Positions 24,806 to 36,879 of a stretch of DNA of 64,000 bases are shown here, one piece after another. The notes under the pieces were generated by a model. The model was not told where the DNA came from. It ran no database searches and saw only the letters and a program-made list of their open reading frames with translations. Source of the DNA: Agrocybe praecox. Lineage: Eukaryota; Basidiomycota; Agaricomycetes; Agaricales; Agrocybaceae. Made by a program: the position numbers and the translations under genes. Within the stretch, counting starts at the first letter, position 1. Each line of letters begins with the position of its first letter. Location of the stretch: the NCBI GenBank assembly GCA_964017145.1, contig OZ024841.1:558001-622000 (forward strand), in the 5' to 3' direction.

Positions 24806-25421
24806 AATGTGATATAAGAGAAGACTTGAGATGTGTGCGTTTATGTTTGATAATCTACCTTCGTCCAGCTTTTATGCGTCCCAGAGGCTATCCTAAAAGG
24901 TCGGTCACAAAACAAAAATTAGGTTCAAAGCGCTCGAAAGCCATTCATCACTGACTTGAACAGGATGAATGAAAGGTTGGATAGAAATGATCAAAGAAGC
25001 ACTATATGCGCTCACTTTGATACTGCGCGTGATGCGATTTTATAATATTATACATGACATCGTCGAATCCGTGACAAGCCTGAGGCCTGCACGCTAAATA
25101 AGGCATCCGGAGAATTGATTGCACCGGCTGAAAAACCTGATACAAGCCTCGTGTACTGTAGTCAATGTTCAATGCATCATTGTGTGCGATCACATTACGG
25201 GGTTAGAGAACTTCAATCTTGTGCGCTAGGACTTGATAGATAAGAGGAATACTTCGAATTAGACGCCTCACACTCAGTGATGATCTCGTACTTGTACGTC
25301 ACTGCAACAGCTTGGGGGAAGGCGCTTAGGTACTCGTAGGGGAGGCGAGGGTCACGTACTTACACACAGTCTGTTGGGTAGTTGAAAAGCCCGAGCTGAG
25401 GGATGCATCAATGAACACTCA
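24806..25421. other. Intergenic upstream of the modular gene
   Basis: Promoter region of the minus-strand gene ending at 24805. No supportable coding frame or repeat seen. Confidence 0.5.
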
Positions 25422-25635
25422 ATACAAGGTGAGTTATTTCGAGCATTTCTCAATTCTCAACCGGGGACATTTTGACAGCTTAGTGGAGGTACTGTATATG
25501 TGCTCCATGGTAATCAACTTCTAGACAATGCTCTAGAAGTTGATTACCATGGAGCACATATGCAGTACCTCCACTAAGCTGTCAAAATGCCCCCGGTTGA
25601 GAATTGAGAAATGCTCGAAATAACGCACCTTGTAC
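25422..25635. repeat. Near-perfect 214-bp palindrome (about 104-bp arms, 6-nt loop)
   Basis: The left arm (25422-25525) and right arm (25532-25635) are reverse complements with about 3-5 differences over 104 bp. The loop is CAATGC, framed by TCTAGA on both sides. The inner 20 or more bp around the loop are perfectly paired. The three clear interior differences are A/C, A/G and T/C when the arms are aligned in the same orientation. RNA from either strand would fold into a long hairpin. No protein is encoded. Confidence 0.9.
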
Positions 25636-27413
25636 TCACAGTGAGAAAAAAAGGGGTATGGCTCTGAGCGAACTTGGACGTGGACGTCTGAATTCTCAAC
25701 CAGGGATTTGAATAAAATGCTGATCAACGATTTCATGACCTTATACGCAACATGATCAGGTCATAAATAAGTCAGGACGACAAAAGTAACATAGGGCGAA
25801 CAAAAATAAATAAAAAAACACAGTCGATAAATTGATATTAAACCCATCTTTGGCAGTGACGTTGTTCCAAATTTGTCTGTCCACTTCACAGCATATAGAC
25901 GCAGCCCCACGCTCATAATGAAATGCACGTATCAAATGCTATCTAGTAATTATGGAGTGTGTCTGACGGGTTGCATTTAAATCTAGCCAGAAACTGCCTC
26001 ATGCTTGATTCGTAAACATAATAAACGCACAAAGATAAAAAGGTAATAGAAAATTTGAGGGAAACGAAAGGGAAAATAAAGTTAAAAAAGAAGACCACAG
26101 CGAACCATACATATGATCCTCTTAAACAAAGCAAATGGAATCATGGATCACGTACATTTTTATACGTTCGATGGGAATACTGAATTTGAAGGGACTGCTG
26201 AACTGCCAGTTGCCACCCATAGTCGATGCCATTTTTATAAGTCTTCTGTAACGATTGTTCAAGGTCATGTCGTGTGAGGCGAATAATATCAGTCGGAATA
26301 GGAGATCCGCAGTTGTGGGTATCGGGGTATGATATGGAGAGTAGGGGGTTTTTTTTTCTGGTCAATTTAGGTCTATTGAAGTATGAATTTACGGAGATAT
26401 AATACATTAATGAGCGTAACTACCAGGACTCTGCGCCCGACTCCATTCCCCGTGAACCTTCTGTGCACTGCTGAGGCATGCTCGAAGCGATCCTCTCCCC
26501 AGTCAGCCCAGTACGGAAACACTGCTTGCGAGGCGTTCGTGTCTTGTCGGGTGGGGCAATCGTCATGTTTCTTTTTTCTTGCTGTCTTCTTGCTATGTTC
26601 TGTCCGCTATGTGTCTAGAGTGGGGTATATTGCATGGTGAATTCGGATGGGGAGGGTTTGCAATTAGAGGTAAAGGTATTGGCGTAAGGCATAACTTAAT
26701 CGGTTTGCTGATTTCTTCGTGGGGAGCTGTCACAGAAAATGGCTCGATCTCAAGAAAGCGGTTCGCAAAGCTAAAGGCGCGCTGTATGACGGTAGACACT
26801 GGATATGAACTTATGGATATGAGGGTGGGAAATGGAAGTCTACGAAAAGGAAGTCCAGGGGTTATTTAGTTTCTGGTGGTGTTTATGATAGTTTGATGAG
26901 GGCAAGAAAGAAAGCAGGAGGCGGAGAACACATTTTCGGTGCGTCAAACATGTCAAAAGGCGACCAAAATGCTCCGCTGGCAGTTGTGTTGTCGAAACTG
27001 GGACGGATGTGGCAAGAAAGGGCGAAGAGCAGCAAATCGCTCTGTTGTCACCAGATGGAGCAGTACAGGATGCAGCTGGATGGCGTAGCTGGTCTCGGAA
27101 GCGCGTTGAGCAGTCTCGCACGATGGCAGTAGCGGTCAAAGGATGGAATGGATTCGGCTATGGACGCGTCACTGTCATACAGGTAGTGGATATGAAACAT
27201 ATAACGTGCAAAAAATAAACCGCACAAGTGAAGTTATTCACACATGTTGACGAGCTAAAATTACAAGTCGACTTGCAAGTCGAAATTCAAGGAGAACATG
27301 ATAACAAGTTCAAATTCGAGACTCACAAGTGTTCAACAAGCCGAAATTGGGTGAAAACAAGTTGAAAAAGCTTCGGCACAAGTTATGCAGCCCATTATAA
27401 GTAAGATACACAA
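25636..27413. other. Intergenic with gene fragments
   Basis: AT-rich. No intact gene on either strand. It contains the inverted partner fragment 27045-27192 (see the 21338-22266 entry). A short copy of the GAATTCTCAACC(A/G)GGG motif from the palindrome arm recurs near 25691. Confidence 0.4.
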
Positions 27414-27730
27414 GTTTGCCTCAGTGCATGTTCAATATTACAACCCAACCGACTCAGGCCTAGCATCACCTCCCTATATTTTTGTGGGTGCGTCACAGAG
27501 TGGTAGTATGAGCGTCCATTGTTATAAGGATGGATCACCGCCTGAGCAACATATCTTTTCATCCAGAATATGGTAGGCGATATATACCAGGCCGCTCCGA
27601 GTCTGAAGAAGAGACTACTCGAGGACGATTATATTGATGACGAACAAGATAACGAGCTGGCCGTAATGCTTCCTATCCCTCACACGCTAAGATACTCCCG
27701 CAAAGAGAGAGAGACGACGATCGACGATCA
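27414..27730 (+). pseudogene. Fragment shared with 40728-40964 (F-box-like gene remnant)
   Basis: A 255-bp stretch is about 85% identical, in the same orientation, to 40728-40964. Shared text includes GGCGATATATACCAGGCCGC and GATAACGAGCTGGCC. The better-preserved reading is IVGDIYQAAPSLEKILLED, followed in the 41-kb copy by a frame with LRR-like content. Frames are interrupted here, so this is a remnant. Confidence 0.5.
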
Positions 27731-28002
27731 TAGAGTGTGAAGGGGACGCAGATAATTCATCAACGTTCAAGATTGTACCTGCTCCGCTGTTGTTTGAGAT
27801 CAAACCCTATCACTTGTTGTAGTTGTACTGGTACTAGTAGTACCCCGACTCAATATTCCTCAACTTTATTTATCCTACTCGCGTCTACTTTCCAGATTGG
27901 GTGTGACCAGTCCAGATCAGCTCTGTGTACATTCCAGTAGAAATAAACAAAATCCACTAAGTTTTAACAGCCAAAATATGGTATACTATCTATGAAGTGC
28001 CT

Positions 28003-29497
28003 TTACATCATCCACCAAATCCTAGACGACTTCTGATCGAAAGTATTGAAGATTAATGAATGCGCTGGGTCACCCTTGCGTTCTATAAGGGTATCCTCGT
28101 GTTCCGCATCGACCGAAAATAGATATATCAGTCGGATGGTCTTGTTATTCTGAGCGTTGGGAATAATGAGGGAGGAGGGAAGGAGAAGTTTAGAATGAAA
28201 ATCAAGTCTTTGAAGCCTTGTAAAGCATTCAGCAGCTTCGAATAATCGCGACTGTAAAAGGCCGGGGCAACATGATAAGTCAGACGTAGTACACATTAGA
28301 GGAAACGGACTTACTATTTTCACCTCGTCGTGGGTTTGTTCTTCGTTATTGAAGGAAATGTCCGAAATCGAGATGTGTTCCACCAAAGGCGCAACGCGTG
28401 ACATGGTTTTGAACAACGTTGCAATTAATTTGCTCTTGGTGTCCTCCAATGTGAAATGTTGAAGGTAAGGGAAGGTGCCGATGTGCCGAATTATGTGTTC
28501 CATATCCGACAAAAAGCTCCTCTCGATATGCTCGTCTTCTGCGTCTATCGCGAAATTTTTGAATTCTAGCGAGATGAGGTTTTCGATGGTACTAGGGCAT
28601 ATCTTGGAAAGGTCCTTGACGACTGCATAGTTGGCACATAAATATTTAAGGTTCGGAAGAAGGTTTCTGCATTGTGATGATCTAATGCAGAGATCTAGAC
28701 ACTCGCTCGATATGGCAGAGAATGTTTGAATCGTTGGATGTGCAACAAGAAAATTGAGCAATATAGGTTCTGGGGAATTTTCGATCTCAATTCTTGTCAT
28801 TTTAAAAGTCTCCAGGTTGGGCAGCCTGATGATTGGTAGCAGCTTGGCCATCCTGGAGTCTTTTCCCGTAGTGTTGAATAGTTCCAACGTCGTTATCGAG
28901 CTGGGCCTATGCAGAAAAGTAGTCCGCAGTAGTCGGACTTGCGAAGTATGTCAGCTCCAATCTCAAGAGGCCTCAAACAATTTCATGTTCGCACTTACTG
29001 GATATGTCCGAGCATTCGATACGAAGAAACTTTAGCTCATGCGGCACGTTCTGTAATGTCTCCAGGTCATGGGACTCTTCCTCTTCCGAATGAACATAAC
29101 TGTGCACATTTAGTACTACCTTCTCCAAGTTAGGAGCAATCTCATAAAAGATCGCAGCTATACTTTTAATCGAAGAGACCGAGAATCTGCCCCATAGGTG
29201 TAAGAGTTGTACATTCTGCATTCCGCGCAGTGTGTCCGCAAAGACCGGCCATCCTTTGATTTGGTCAGAACCCAGTTGCAAAGCCGTAACACTTCGCATG
29301 ACCCGTGGATTTCTCCTCAGCATCTCTAGCGTGGCTTCAATTGTTTTCGAGTTCAATTCGAGCTGCAAGTGCTTGTACAAGGTTGGGCGTGCGGCTTCCA
29401 ACCATTGCGATGAAACGAGGCACAACGTTGCGACATCACGTCGGTGGCCTATGCGTGATGCAATATACGCGCCGATTTCGAGTGGTATAGTGTCCAT
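28003..29497 (-). CDS. F-box/LRR-like protein, copy 1 (intact)
   Basis: Three exons, 29497-28999, 28937-28315 and 28251-28003 (1371 nt, 456 residues), with introns of 61 and 63 nt. An F-box occupies residues 1-45 (MDTIPLEIGAYIASRIGHR then VATLCLVSSQWLEAARPTLY). The rest shows irregular leucine-rich strands (LRGMQNVQLLHLWG, LLPIIRLPNLETF, LPNLKYLCANYA, FPYLQHFTLEDT). Such proteins are usually substrate adaptors of SCF ubiquitin ligases, acting through Skp1 binding by the F-box. The substrate is unknown. The C-terminus ends at IWWMM, whereas copies 2 and 4 continue with EGHFVTNF: a GAA in the others is TAA here. This is the only copy of four with an uninterrupted frame. The start ATG is immediately before the F-box in all copies. 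Confidence 0.85.
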
Positions 29498-31120
29498 CGA
29501 GCGAGCGTGTGTAGAAATAGGGCGGTGGAAAAGCACCAATTGAAAGCTCGATGGATTATCGATTATTTAAAAGGATTGAACGTTAAACATTAAGACGCTA
29601 AGCGAGGTTGTATCTGGCTTGTTTGTGTTATGCTTGGGGAATACAAACAAATACCCTTCACACAACGTCAAACATGATTGGTTTCCGTTTAAGACTTGCC
29701 GTTGACCTGCCGCCGTGAATGACTCACTGAAAATATCAAAATACAGTTAATATTTCGTAACGTACGATACGATGCGAAAGCCTAGGAAGAGAAGACGAAG
29801 AAAAAAAACACTACTAAAAACAAGAGACAATTCGAGCGATACGAGGAAACACCCCACATCACACAAGTAATAAAAACATAGACCGAACGATCATGTTTGT
29901 TTATAGAAAATAGAAAGCGGATGGAGAGACGAGGGAAGAAGAAGAGGAGATTGCGGTGGCAAAATTTCGTGTATGCGTTCGTGCGTGCGTAAGTCATAGT
30001 CAGCCATACCTATACTCATAATCGTGCCGCACGAATAGCCAAAAAAAGGCATAACGCGGAGCGGACGACACATACGAGCGAGAGATTCCAATTAAGGAAG
30101 GGGCAAGAAGACGGCCAGGATAAGAGGAAGAAAAAGGGAGAAACAAGAGTGGCAGTAACGGTCAGAGAGAAAAGGAAGGGGATGCGAGAAGAGAAGGAAG
30201 GGGGATCGAGGATAAATCAAAAGAACGAAAAACAAGGAAAGCATCAAAACAAGCAAGCAAGCGAAGAAATCAACACACGGAAAAGAAACCCCGGACTGTG
30301 CACATTGCATCGCATTGCATCACATCACATCACACATAAAGTAAAACAAATTAGTTGTCGTGATACGACACGGAAGGGAATGACGTGTGAACATTCGATT
30401 TATGAAGCGGAAAGACGAGAAGGAAAGGAATGAAAAGAAGAGGAGAAAAAAACGAGGAGACGAAATAGGAATGGGAAAAGAAAACCAACAAAAACCAACG
30501 ATACGAAAAGAAAGGAAGAAAGGAGAAGCAGAAGCAGAGGGCCCCAACTGTGTATATCGTACACACAGAAAGACACAACACCATAGGAAATGCAACGACC
30601 ATTATCCATGCAAACAACGGAGAGCACACGGAGGTCGAAGAGGAGGCAGCAGCGACAGTGGATAAAAGATACGGAGATGGATTGAAGAGGACGATACAAA
30701 ACACGCACAGACGCAGATGCAGGAGGACGTGACCTCGAATGGGTCGCGAAATTCATGTCAACAAAAGGACGATACGACTAAAACGCTGGACGAAGGACGT
30801 GTGCGAGCGTATGTAACCCTCGAATACATGGGTGGACACATGAGCAAGGGAAGGAGACGGGCAGACGAGGCGAAAAGATGAGGGAAAACAATGGGAAAAC
30901 AAGGAGGAAAAATAAAATGAAAGAAGCAAAGGAAAATGAAAATGAAAATGAAAAGGAGAGAGAAAGGATCGGGGTACGGAACAAAGGAGAAACGGAACGA
31001 AGAGCACGAAAGGGAACGACCGGTACTCATACAAACAGGGAAGAGCAGACAGAGGAGAATAGGGTTGTGTAACCTCGAAGACAAGAGACCAGGTGAGTAG
31101 CAGTTGAGTTTAGGTGAAAA
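29498..31120. promoter_or_regulatory. Upstream region of F-box copy 1 with long pyrimidine-rich (minus) tract
   Basis: From about 29780 to 31110 the plus strand is purine-rich and nearly free of T runs (many GGAAG, GAGAAGG and GAAAAG words). It is thus CT-rich on the strand of the F-box gene. Segments such as GCCTAGGAAG and AATTCGAGCGATACGAGGAA recur upstream of copies 3 and 4. Coding on the opposite strand looks like a composition artefact. A promoter or long 5' leader is the likely role (inference). Confidence 0.5.
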
Positions 31121-33193
31121 ATGGAACACCGACTGGTGTTGACTAAGTTCCAGGTCAGAGAGGGTTCACAACAGGAAGGAAGCAACACACGATACCTTCT
31201 TCCATACAACAGTCGGCATCTAACCTATCTCTCCGGGTCTCTTCCTCTACGCAGCCTATCACCATCCTCCGGATCCTCTTCCCTATTCCTCCCCGGTCTA
31301 CCCATCCATCCCGTCAATTTAAGCTTGCTCAACTCCCTCCTTCCCGCATCATCATAACAATCATTGATTTCACTGAATGCTCCGAAAAGCCATTAATGTA
31401 GGTGCAGAAGATTTTCGGAAGGACTACGGCGGACGGTACATAGCACATAGTAGGCGCATCCTCAGTATCCCGTCAACATGCAACATGATCCACCTGGCAT
31501 GGAATCACGAGAATCGTCTTCGTACTATCTTGAAAGAGGTCCAGAAACGAAAGAGTTGCACAGAAGACGCAGAAGGAAGAAGGGAAGGAAAGTAGCAGAA
31601 CGAAGGAAGGTGGATTTGTGTCCGTGACGCACGCATCGTCGCCATCGCCAAAATCACGTGTGAGCGTCTGACGCGTCGCGTCGCGTCGGCTCCAGTAGGT
31701 AGTAAAGTATGTATGCAGCGCTCTTCCACTGTACGCTATGTAATCTATTTCTATTATTTTTCCCACCGAAATGCGCCGCAGGACCACAAAGGGGATCAGC
31801 GCATCCCCACAAAAAAATGCTTACGTATCGAGTTATCACTTTCATTCTCGACCCGATGGGGGAGGAGAAGGGGTCATCGAGGAATTTTTTGAAGTTGCTG
31901 ACGTGTTGGCGTTTCGCGTCTGGTGGGATATAGATAATAATTGACGCGCTCGACCTTGACGCCTTCACTCGTGATGGAATGTAACAGCATACGTACATAC
32001 GTATTGGCTTCGAAACAATGATGTTGATGATCCACTGACCCTTCCCTTCCCTCGTGTTGAGTCAACGCGTAATTGCAACAAACCGACCCATTTGTTCAGT
32101 AAGATATCAATTAAGGCTTATATCTCTTCATTCATCGTTTATTTTTTTATATCCAAAACATATCGAGATACAAGCATAGTAAGTCAGAATAATAATGGAT
32201 GAGTTTTTTCAAAAATAAATCGGGTCGCAGATTTCGCCGTGTGTAGGAGTTTTAAACTCTCCACAAGTCAATGTTCTCTTGATTTTACCTCGATTTTCTT
32301 CAAAATTTCTCCGTTATTGTAACATATTCGCCTTAGAAGGCCCTCCCATGTAGTAAGTAGTATCAGAGTCATGCAAATAAGAGATTTTGTTCTGAAAGGA
32401 TATGCGGTACAGCTTGGGCGGCCCCTTATATGTGTAAAATAAGTCAAGTATGACGGCCTAGTAAAACTCCACTCACAAAACAAATGCTAGAGGTTTTTGT
32501 TATTTTAGGGTCGGATTATCAATGGTGCTTGAACGTTGCATCTATTGAAGTTTACAGTAGACTTGAAAGAGTTCGTTTCTTCCTGAGGACACTCTTCAGT
32601 CTCGATGAAGCATTTTTACTTGTCAAGAAGTAGAGCTCTGTTTTGCCCCAACTTTGCAATAGTATTGCTTCAATCTGCACGACTATGTGTTATACATCCA
32701 AAGAAAGAATATATTGCAGCAAGTCTTTTTCATCTCTATGAAAAAACACCAATGGCGATCATAGAACGTGAAGGAGGCCCAGAACATTCGTGAACTTTCA
32801 ACATTGTACCTCTGCCACCGTTGTCAGAGATTTGGCGGATGAAGGAAGCCAAGCCCCTATAATATTTATAGCCGTACTAGTAGTGACTTGGATCAATCTT
32901 CTGCAACTTGACTTGTTCTATTCACGTCTGGTTCACGCTCTCGTTCTCTATGACTTGCCCCTTTCTTATATGACCATGTTCGCCGCTTAGGGACCTGCCA
33001 ATTGGTTCCGATAGACTCGTTGTTTTTCCTACATTTTTCTCCCTTCCCATTTGACATGCTCGAACTGGGTAGCTGCTTAATACTCACGGCCTTGAGATCT
33101 GAAAATAGATTTTGATAGACTCGGTGCCTCATCTGACGATCACCAAACAACCTCAGAATTCTAAGTACACTTCTATTTACTAAGTTTTGACTG
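31121..33193. other. Spacer between F-box units 1 and 2
   Basis: No supportable gene. Short frames exist on both strands around 31121-31357 and 31654-31998 (minus, YIPPDAKRQHVSNFKKFLDD), but no family or splice support was found. The 3' flank of copy 2 starts at about 32800. Confidence 0.4.
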
Positions 33194-34704
33194 TCAAAAA
33201 TACGCGAAATTAGTCACAAAGTGCCCCTCCTTCGTCCACCAAATCCTTGATGATTTCATATCAATAGTATTGAAGATGGATGAATGTGCCGGCTCGCCCT
33301 CACGTTCTATACGAGTCTCCTCCTTTTCCACACCGTATACAAATACATATATCGCTCGGAGTGTCCTGCTATTCTGGGCTTTGGCGATAATTGTGGATGG
33401 AGGAAGGGACAGTGTAGAATGCAGGTCGACTCTTTGTAGCATGGTAAAGCAGTCAAGAGCCTTGAATAATCGCGACTGTAGTTAAATGCCGCGTCATATA
33501 AGTTGGAAGTAGACATCAGAGAAAATGGACTCACCATTTTCTTTTCATCGTACGTCTTTTGACTTCGGGAAACCAGGTCCAAAATCGAGATGTGTTCCAT
33601 CGAAGGCGCAGCTTGTGACATACTCTTGAACAACCTTGCGGCTGATAGACTGTCGGTGTCCTCCATTTTGAAGTGCCGAAGGCGAGGAAAGATGCCAATC
33701 CTCTGATTAATGCGTTTCATGGCTGATAAGAAGCTCTTTGTCCTTCCTTGCCTTCATCATCATCTTCCATCTCGACATTGAAGAATTCCAGAGAGATCAA
33801 GTTGCTGAGAGCCGGGCATATTTCCGAGAGTTCTTCAATAATTGCATGGTTAGCGGATAGAGATGTTAAGTTTGGAAGGATGTTTCTGGGTCTTTCTAAT
33901 GCAAGGTCGAGATCGAGACCCTTGGGTAGTGTGATAGAGAGTGTTTGAATTGATGGATGTCCCACAAGGAAATTGAGCATTATAGGTTCTGCGACATCGT
34001 CGATACCAATTTTCGTGACCTTGAAAATCTCTAGGTTGGGAAGCCTGATGACGGGTAACAGCTCGTCCATCGTGGAGTACTCTCCGAAATCACTGAATAG
34101 TTCCAACATTGTGATTGAGCTAGGGCTGTGCAGAAAGGTGGTTTGTAAAAGTGGAACTTGAAAAGTATGTCAACTAAAGTGCCCAGGGACCCCAAAAAAT
34201 ATATTAGCACTTACTGGATATGTTCGAGGTTTCGACGCAAAGACTCCTTAGCATATGCGGCATGCTTTGTAATATCACTAGTTCATGAGACTGCAATTCA
34301 TCATCGTGATTAACCTCCAGTACGACCTTCCTCAGAGATCGAGCGACCTCATAGAAGATGGAAGTTATACATTTAATCGAAGAGACCGAGAATTCGCCCC
34401 ACAGGTGTAAGAGTTGTAAGTTTAACATCCCTCGTAGGGTGTCTGCATGGTTGAGCCATTCCTCTATTTCGCGCGAACACAGTTTCAAGGCAGTAATACT
34501 TCGCATGACCCGTGGGTTTTCGCTCAGCATTTCTAACGTGTCTTCACGTGTATCCGAGATGTATTCAAGCTGCAAGTGCTTGTACAGGACTGGACGTGCG
34601 GCTTCCAACCATTTTGTCGAGACGAGGCATAATGTCGCGACATCACATTGGGCGCCTAAGAGGGATGCAATATGCCCGCAAATCTCGGGTGGTATTTTGT
34701 CCAT
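33194..34704 (-). pseudogene. F-box/LRR-like protein, copy 2 (frameshifted)
   Basis: Same three-exon plan as copy 1: 34704-34215, 34156-33535 and 33475-33194, with introns of 58 and 59 nt at identical places. The F-box is intact (MDKIPPEICGHIASLLGA, VATLCLVSTKWLEAARPVLY). In exon 2 the frame breaks near 33735: the first frame runs to GKEGQRASYQP and stops, while the next frame continues the family sequence with SFLSAMKRINQRIGIFP. The summed exons are not a multiple of three, consistent with a single-base indel. The C-terminal exon is otherwise open and ends EGHFVTNFAYF. It could be a recent pseudogene or a sequencing error. Confidence 0.75.
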
Positions 34705-36860
34705 TGAGAGGAAATTTGTGGAAAAAAACGGCGGTGGCAAAGCACCTCGAAGAGGGGCCGCGTCTGATCTGTTGTGTCACGCCAAAGAGATACAAACATA
34801 CATACCTATACGCAATAATCCGCGTGAGCGCCTCAGGCGGCTGCGCCAACCATAATTTTAGGACGCCTTCAAGATTGCTTCAAGAGCTTGTCTGCAAAAA
34901 AACATGACGGAACAGTTTATGTTAAAAGTGGTACTTTGATCTCACACAACTAACTTGGAAACAAAAGCTGCCAGTTGAAGCGGTTTCGTAGTTTGACGAA
35001 CCGTACCGAACAGAACCCTCCGTCCGGTTCTGCGATTTTAGTCAACGCCGAACGTGGCATCCGGTTCGCGGAGTCAAACGCATTTCGAACGCTAAATATG
35101 TTCCACATTTATTTTCGTTTTCTTTAAACATTTATGTCTCTGTAGCTATAATATTGTAGATTATAAAGGATGTAGACGTTCCATTAAGAACCATAGACAC
35201 ATTTACAAGTTTGCCGTCAAATTAACAAAAAAAAATGAAATAAAATTATAATTTAGGGCATACATTTTACGCGTTCGGTCCCAAACTACGGCAACAATAG
35301 CACGTTCTATCAGGAAAAATGAGTTCATTCTCAATCTAACGGTACTGTACGGTACGACAAGGGAGGGAAACAAAAAAGAAAAAAAACCCAGAAAATAGGG
35401 AACAGAAAAACGAGAATAAGTACAATAGGAGCACGAGGGTGAGGAAACGATAGGATTCATCTAAATAGATGGAGATGGACAGATTGTCCATGTTGACGCA
35501 AACATAGAGATGCCCGCAGATCTAGCCTAGAAGGTTTACAGGACTAGGAAGTCCTATCCTTCGTTTTGACAGTCAGCCCGACACGGAAAAGACCAATCGT
35601 CGTAGCCTGCACAGATGAAAGACCGGGTGGAGGACGCGGTGAGCCCCTCATGAATAGTACACGGATAACAGACCAGACACGAGCTGGGGAAAAGGTGATG
35701 GGCAGACCATCGCCGGTGCGTGCGTGCGTGCAAGATTGGGAGCGGAGGGACGAGAAAGCAAAGGAACTAGAGAGAAAGAGTCAGAAATTAAAGAGGGAAA
35801 GGAAAGGAAAACATCAACTCGACTAAGCTCATCCCACATAAAATGAGACAAGTGAGATCATATCATATCGTACGATGCGAGAGGAAAGGACTCGGACCAT
35901 TTAAGTTTAGGATGGGGAAAGACGAGCAAGAAAGGAAAGATACTAATACGTGAAGGACACGAGGAAAGACAAAAAAAGATCGTGGCTCATACTAGTTCGA
36001 ATCCGAACGATCCGAGGGAGAAAAGGGAAGAGAAGGGAAGAGAAGAGAGAGGACGGACAGACGGACGGAACGAAAGAGAAAAACTCCTCCAACTATGCAG
36101 GGCAAGCACATCTCCATTTGAGCACAGCACATGGAACTAGTAGCAATGAGCAAGTAGCGGGCATGGTACAATGCGACCGTTGTTCATGGAAACACTAGAC
36201 AGCTCAGCATACGAAGGCTCAAGAAGAGAGGAGGAAACAGCAGCGACAGAGGAGATGAAGATATGCAAATATATTGAAAATGAAGAGACCGACGCGTACA
36301 GTAACACAGGCAGGAGACGAATCACACCACACCATCACCAATGTGAAGTATCAAGTGGAAAAGACAAGAAAGACAGAAAAGATCAGGGGAAACAAGAGAT
36401 TGGAGGAACAAGGAAATGAAATAAATAAATAAATTTAAATTTAAAAGGAGACCACGGTACGAATGCGAACGGTAGTACGAACAAAAGGGAAGAATAGCAG
36501 AAGGAACTTGGAATGAAAGAAGAAATCAAGAAAGGAAAGAAAAATCAATAACAACTACGTACATCCACCATCGCACATCACACATCAGTGGGACGTACAG
36601 TGGGACTGCAGACGCTCGTTCGGAATCCAGTGGCGACAGAAAGGAAAAAAAAGATAGATCGATGAGAATGACGAAAAATAAAATATCAATAACATCCAAA
36701 ATCAAATCGAGACGTGTTCCACCAAAGGCCCAGCGCACGCTCTTGCTGTCCTCCGATGTGAAATGTAAAAGGTATTATAAAGAAAGGTGCGTGCCGACCC
36801 ACCGACGTTGGAAGCTTGGAAGCAGCTGCCTTGGTCGTCGTCGCTGTCGTTATGCTCGTC
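34705..36860. promoter_or_regulatory. Upstream region of F-box copy 2 with purine/pyrimidine-skewed DNA
   Basis: Begins with about 500 bp of AT-rich DNA. From about 35560 to 36700 it is purine-rich on the plus strand (CT-rich on the minus, gene strand), as upstream of copies 1 and 3. No supportable protein. At about 36690-36760 the sequence AATCAAATCGAGACGTGTTCCACCAAAGG resembles part of F-box exon 2 on the minus strand, a small stray fragment. Confidence 0.45.
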
Positions 36861-36879
36861 CACGTCAATGGTCATAAGC

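Noticed and set aside
30351..31129. Minus-strand frames of 90-120 codons upstream of F-box copy 1
   Set aside because: Ser/Phe/Leu-rich translations of the pyrimidine tract in several overlapping phases; a composition effect.
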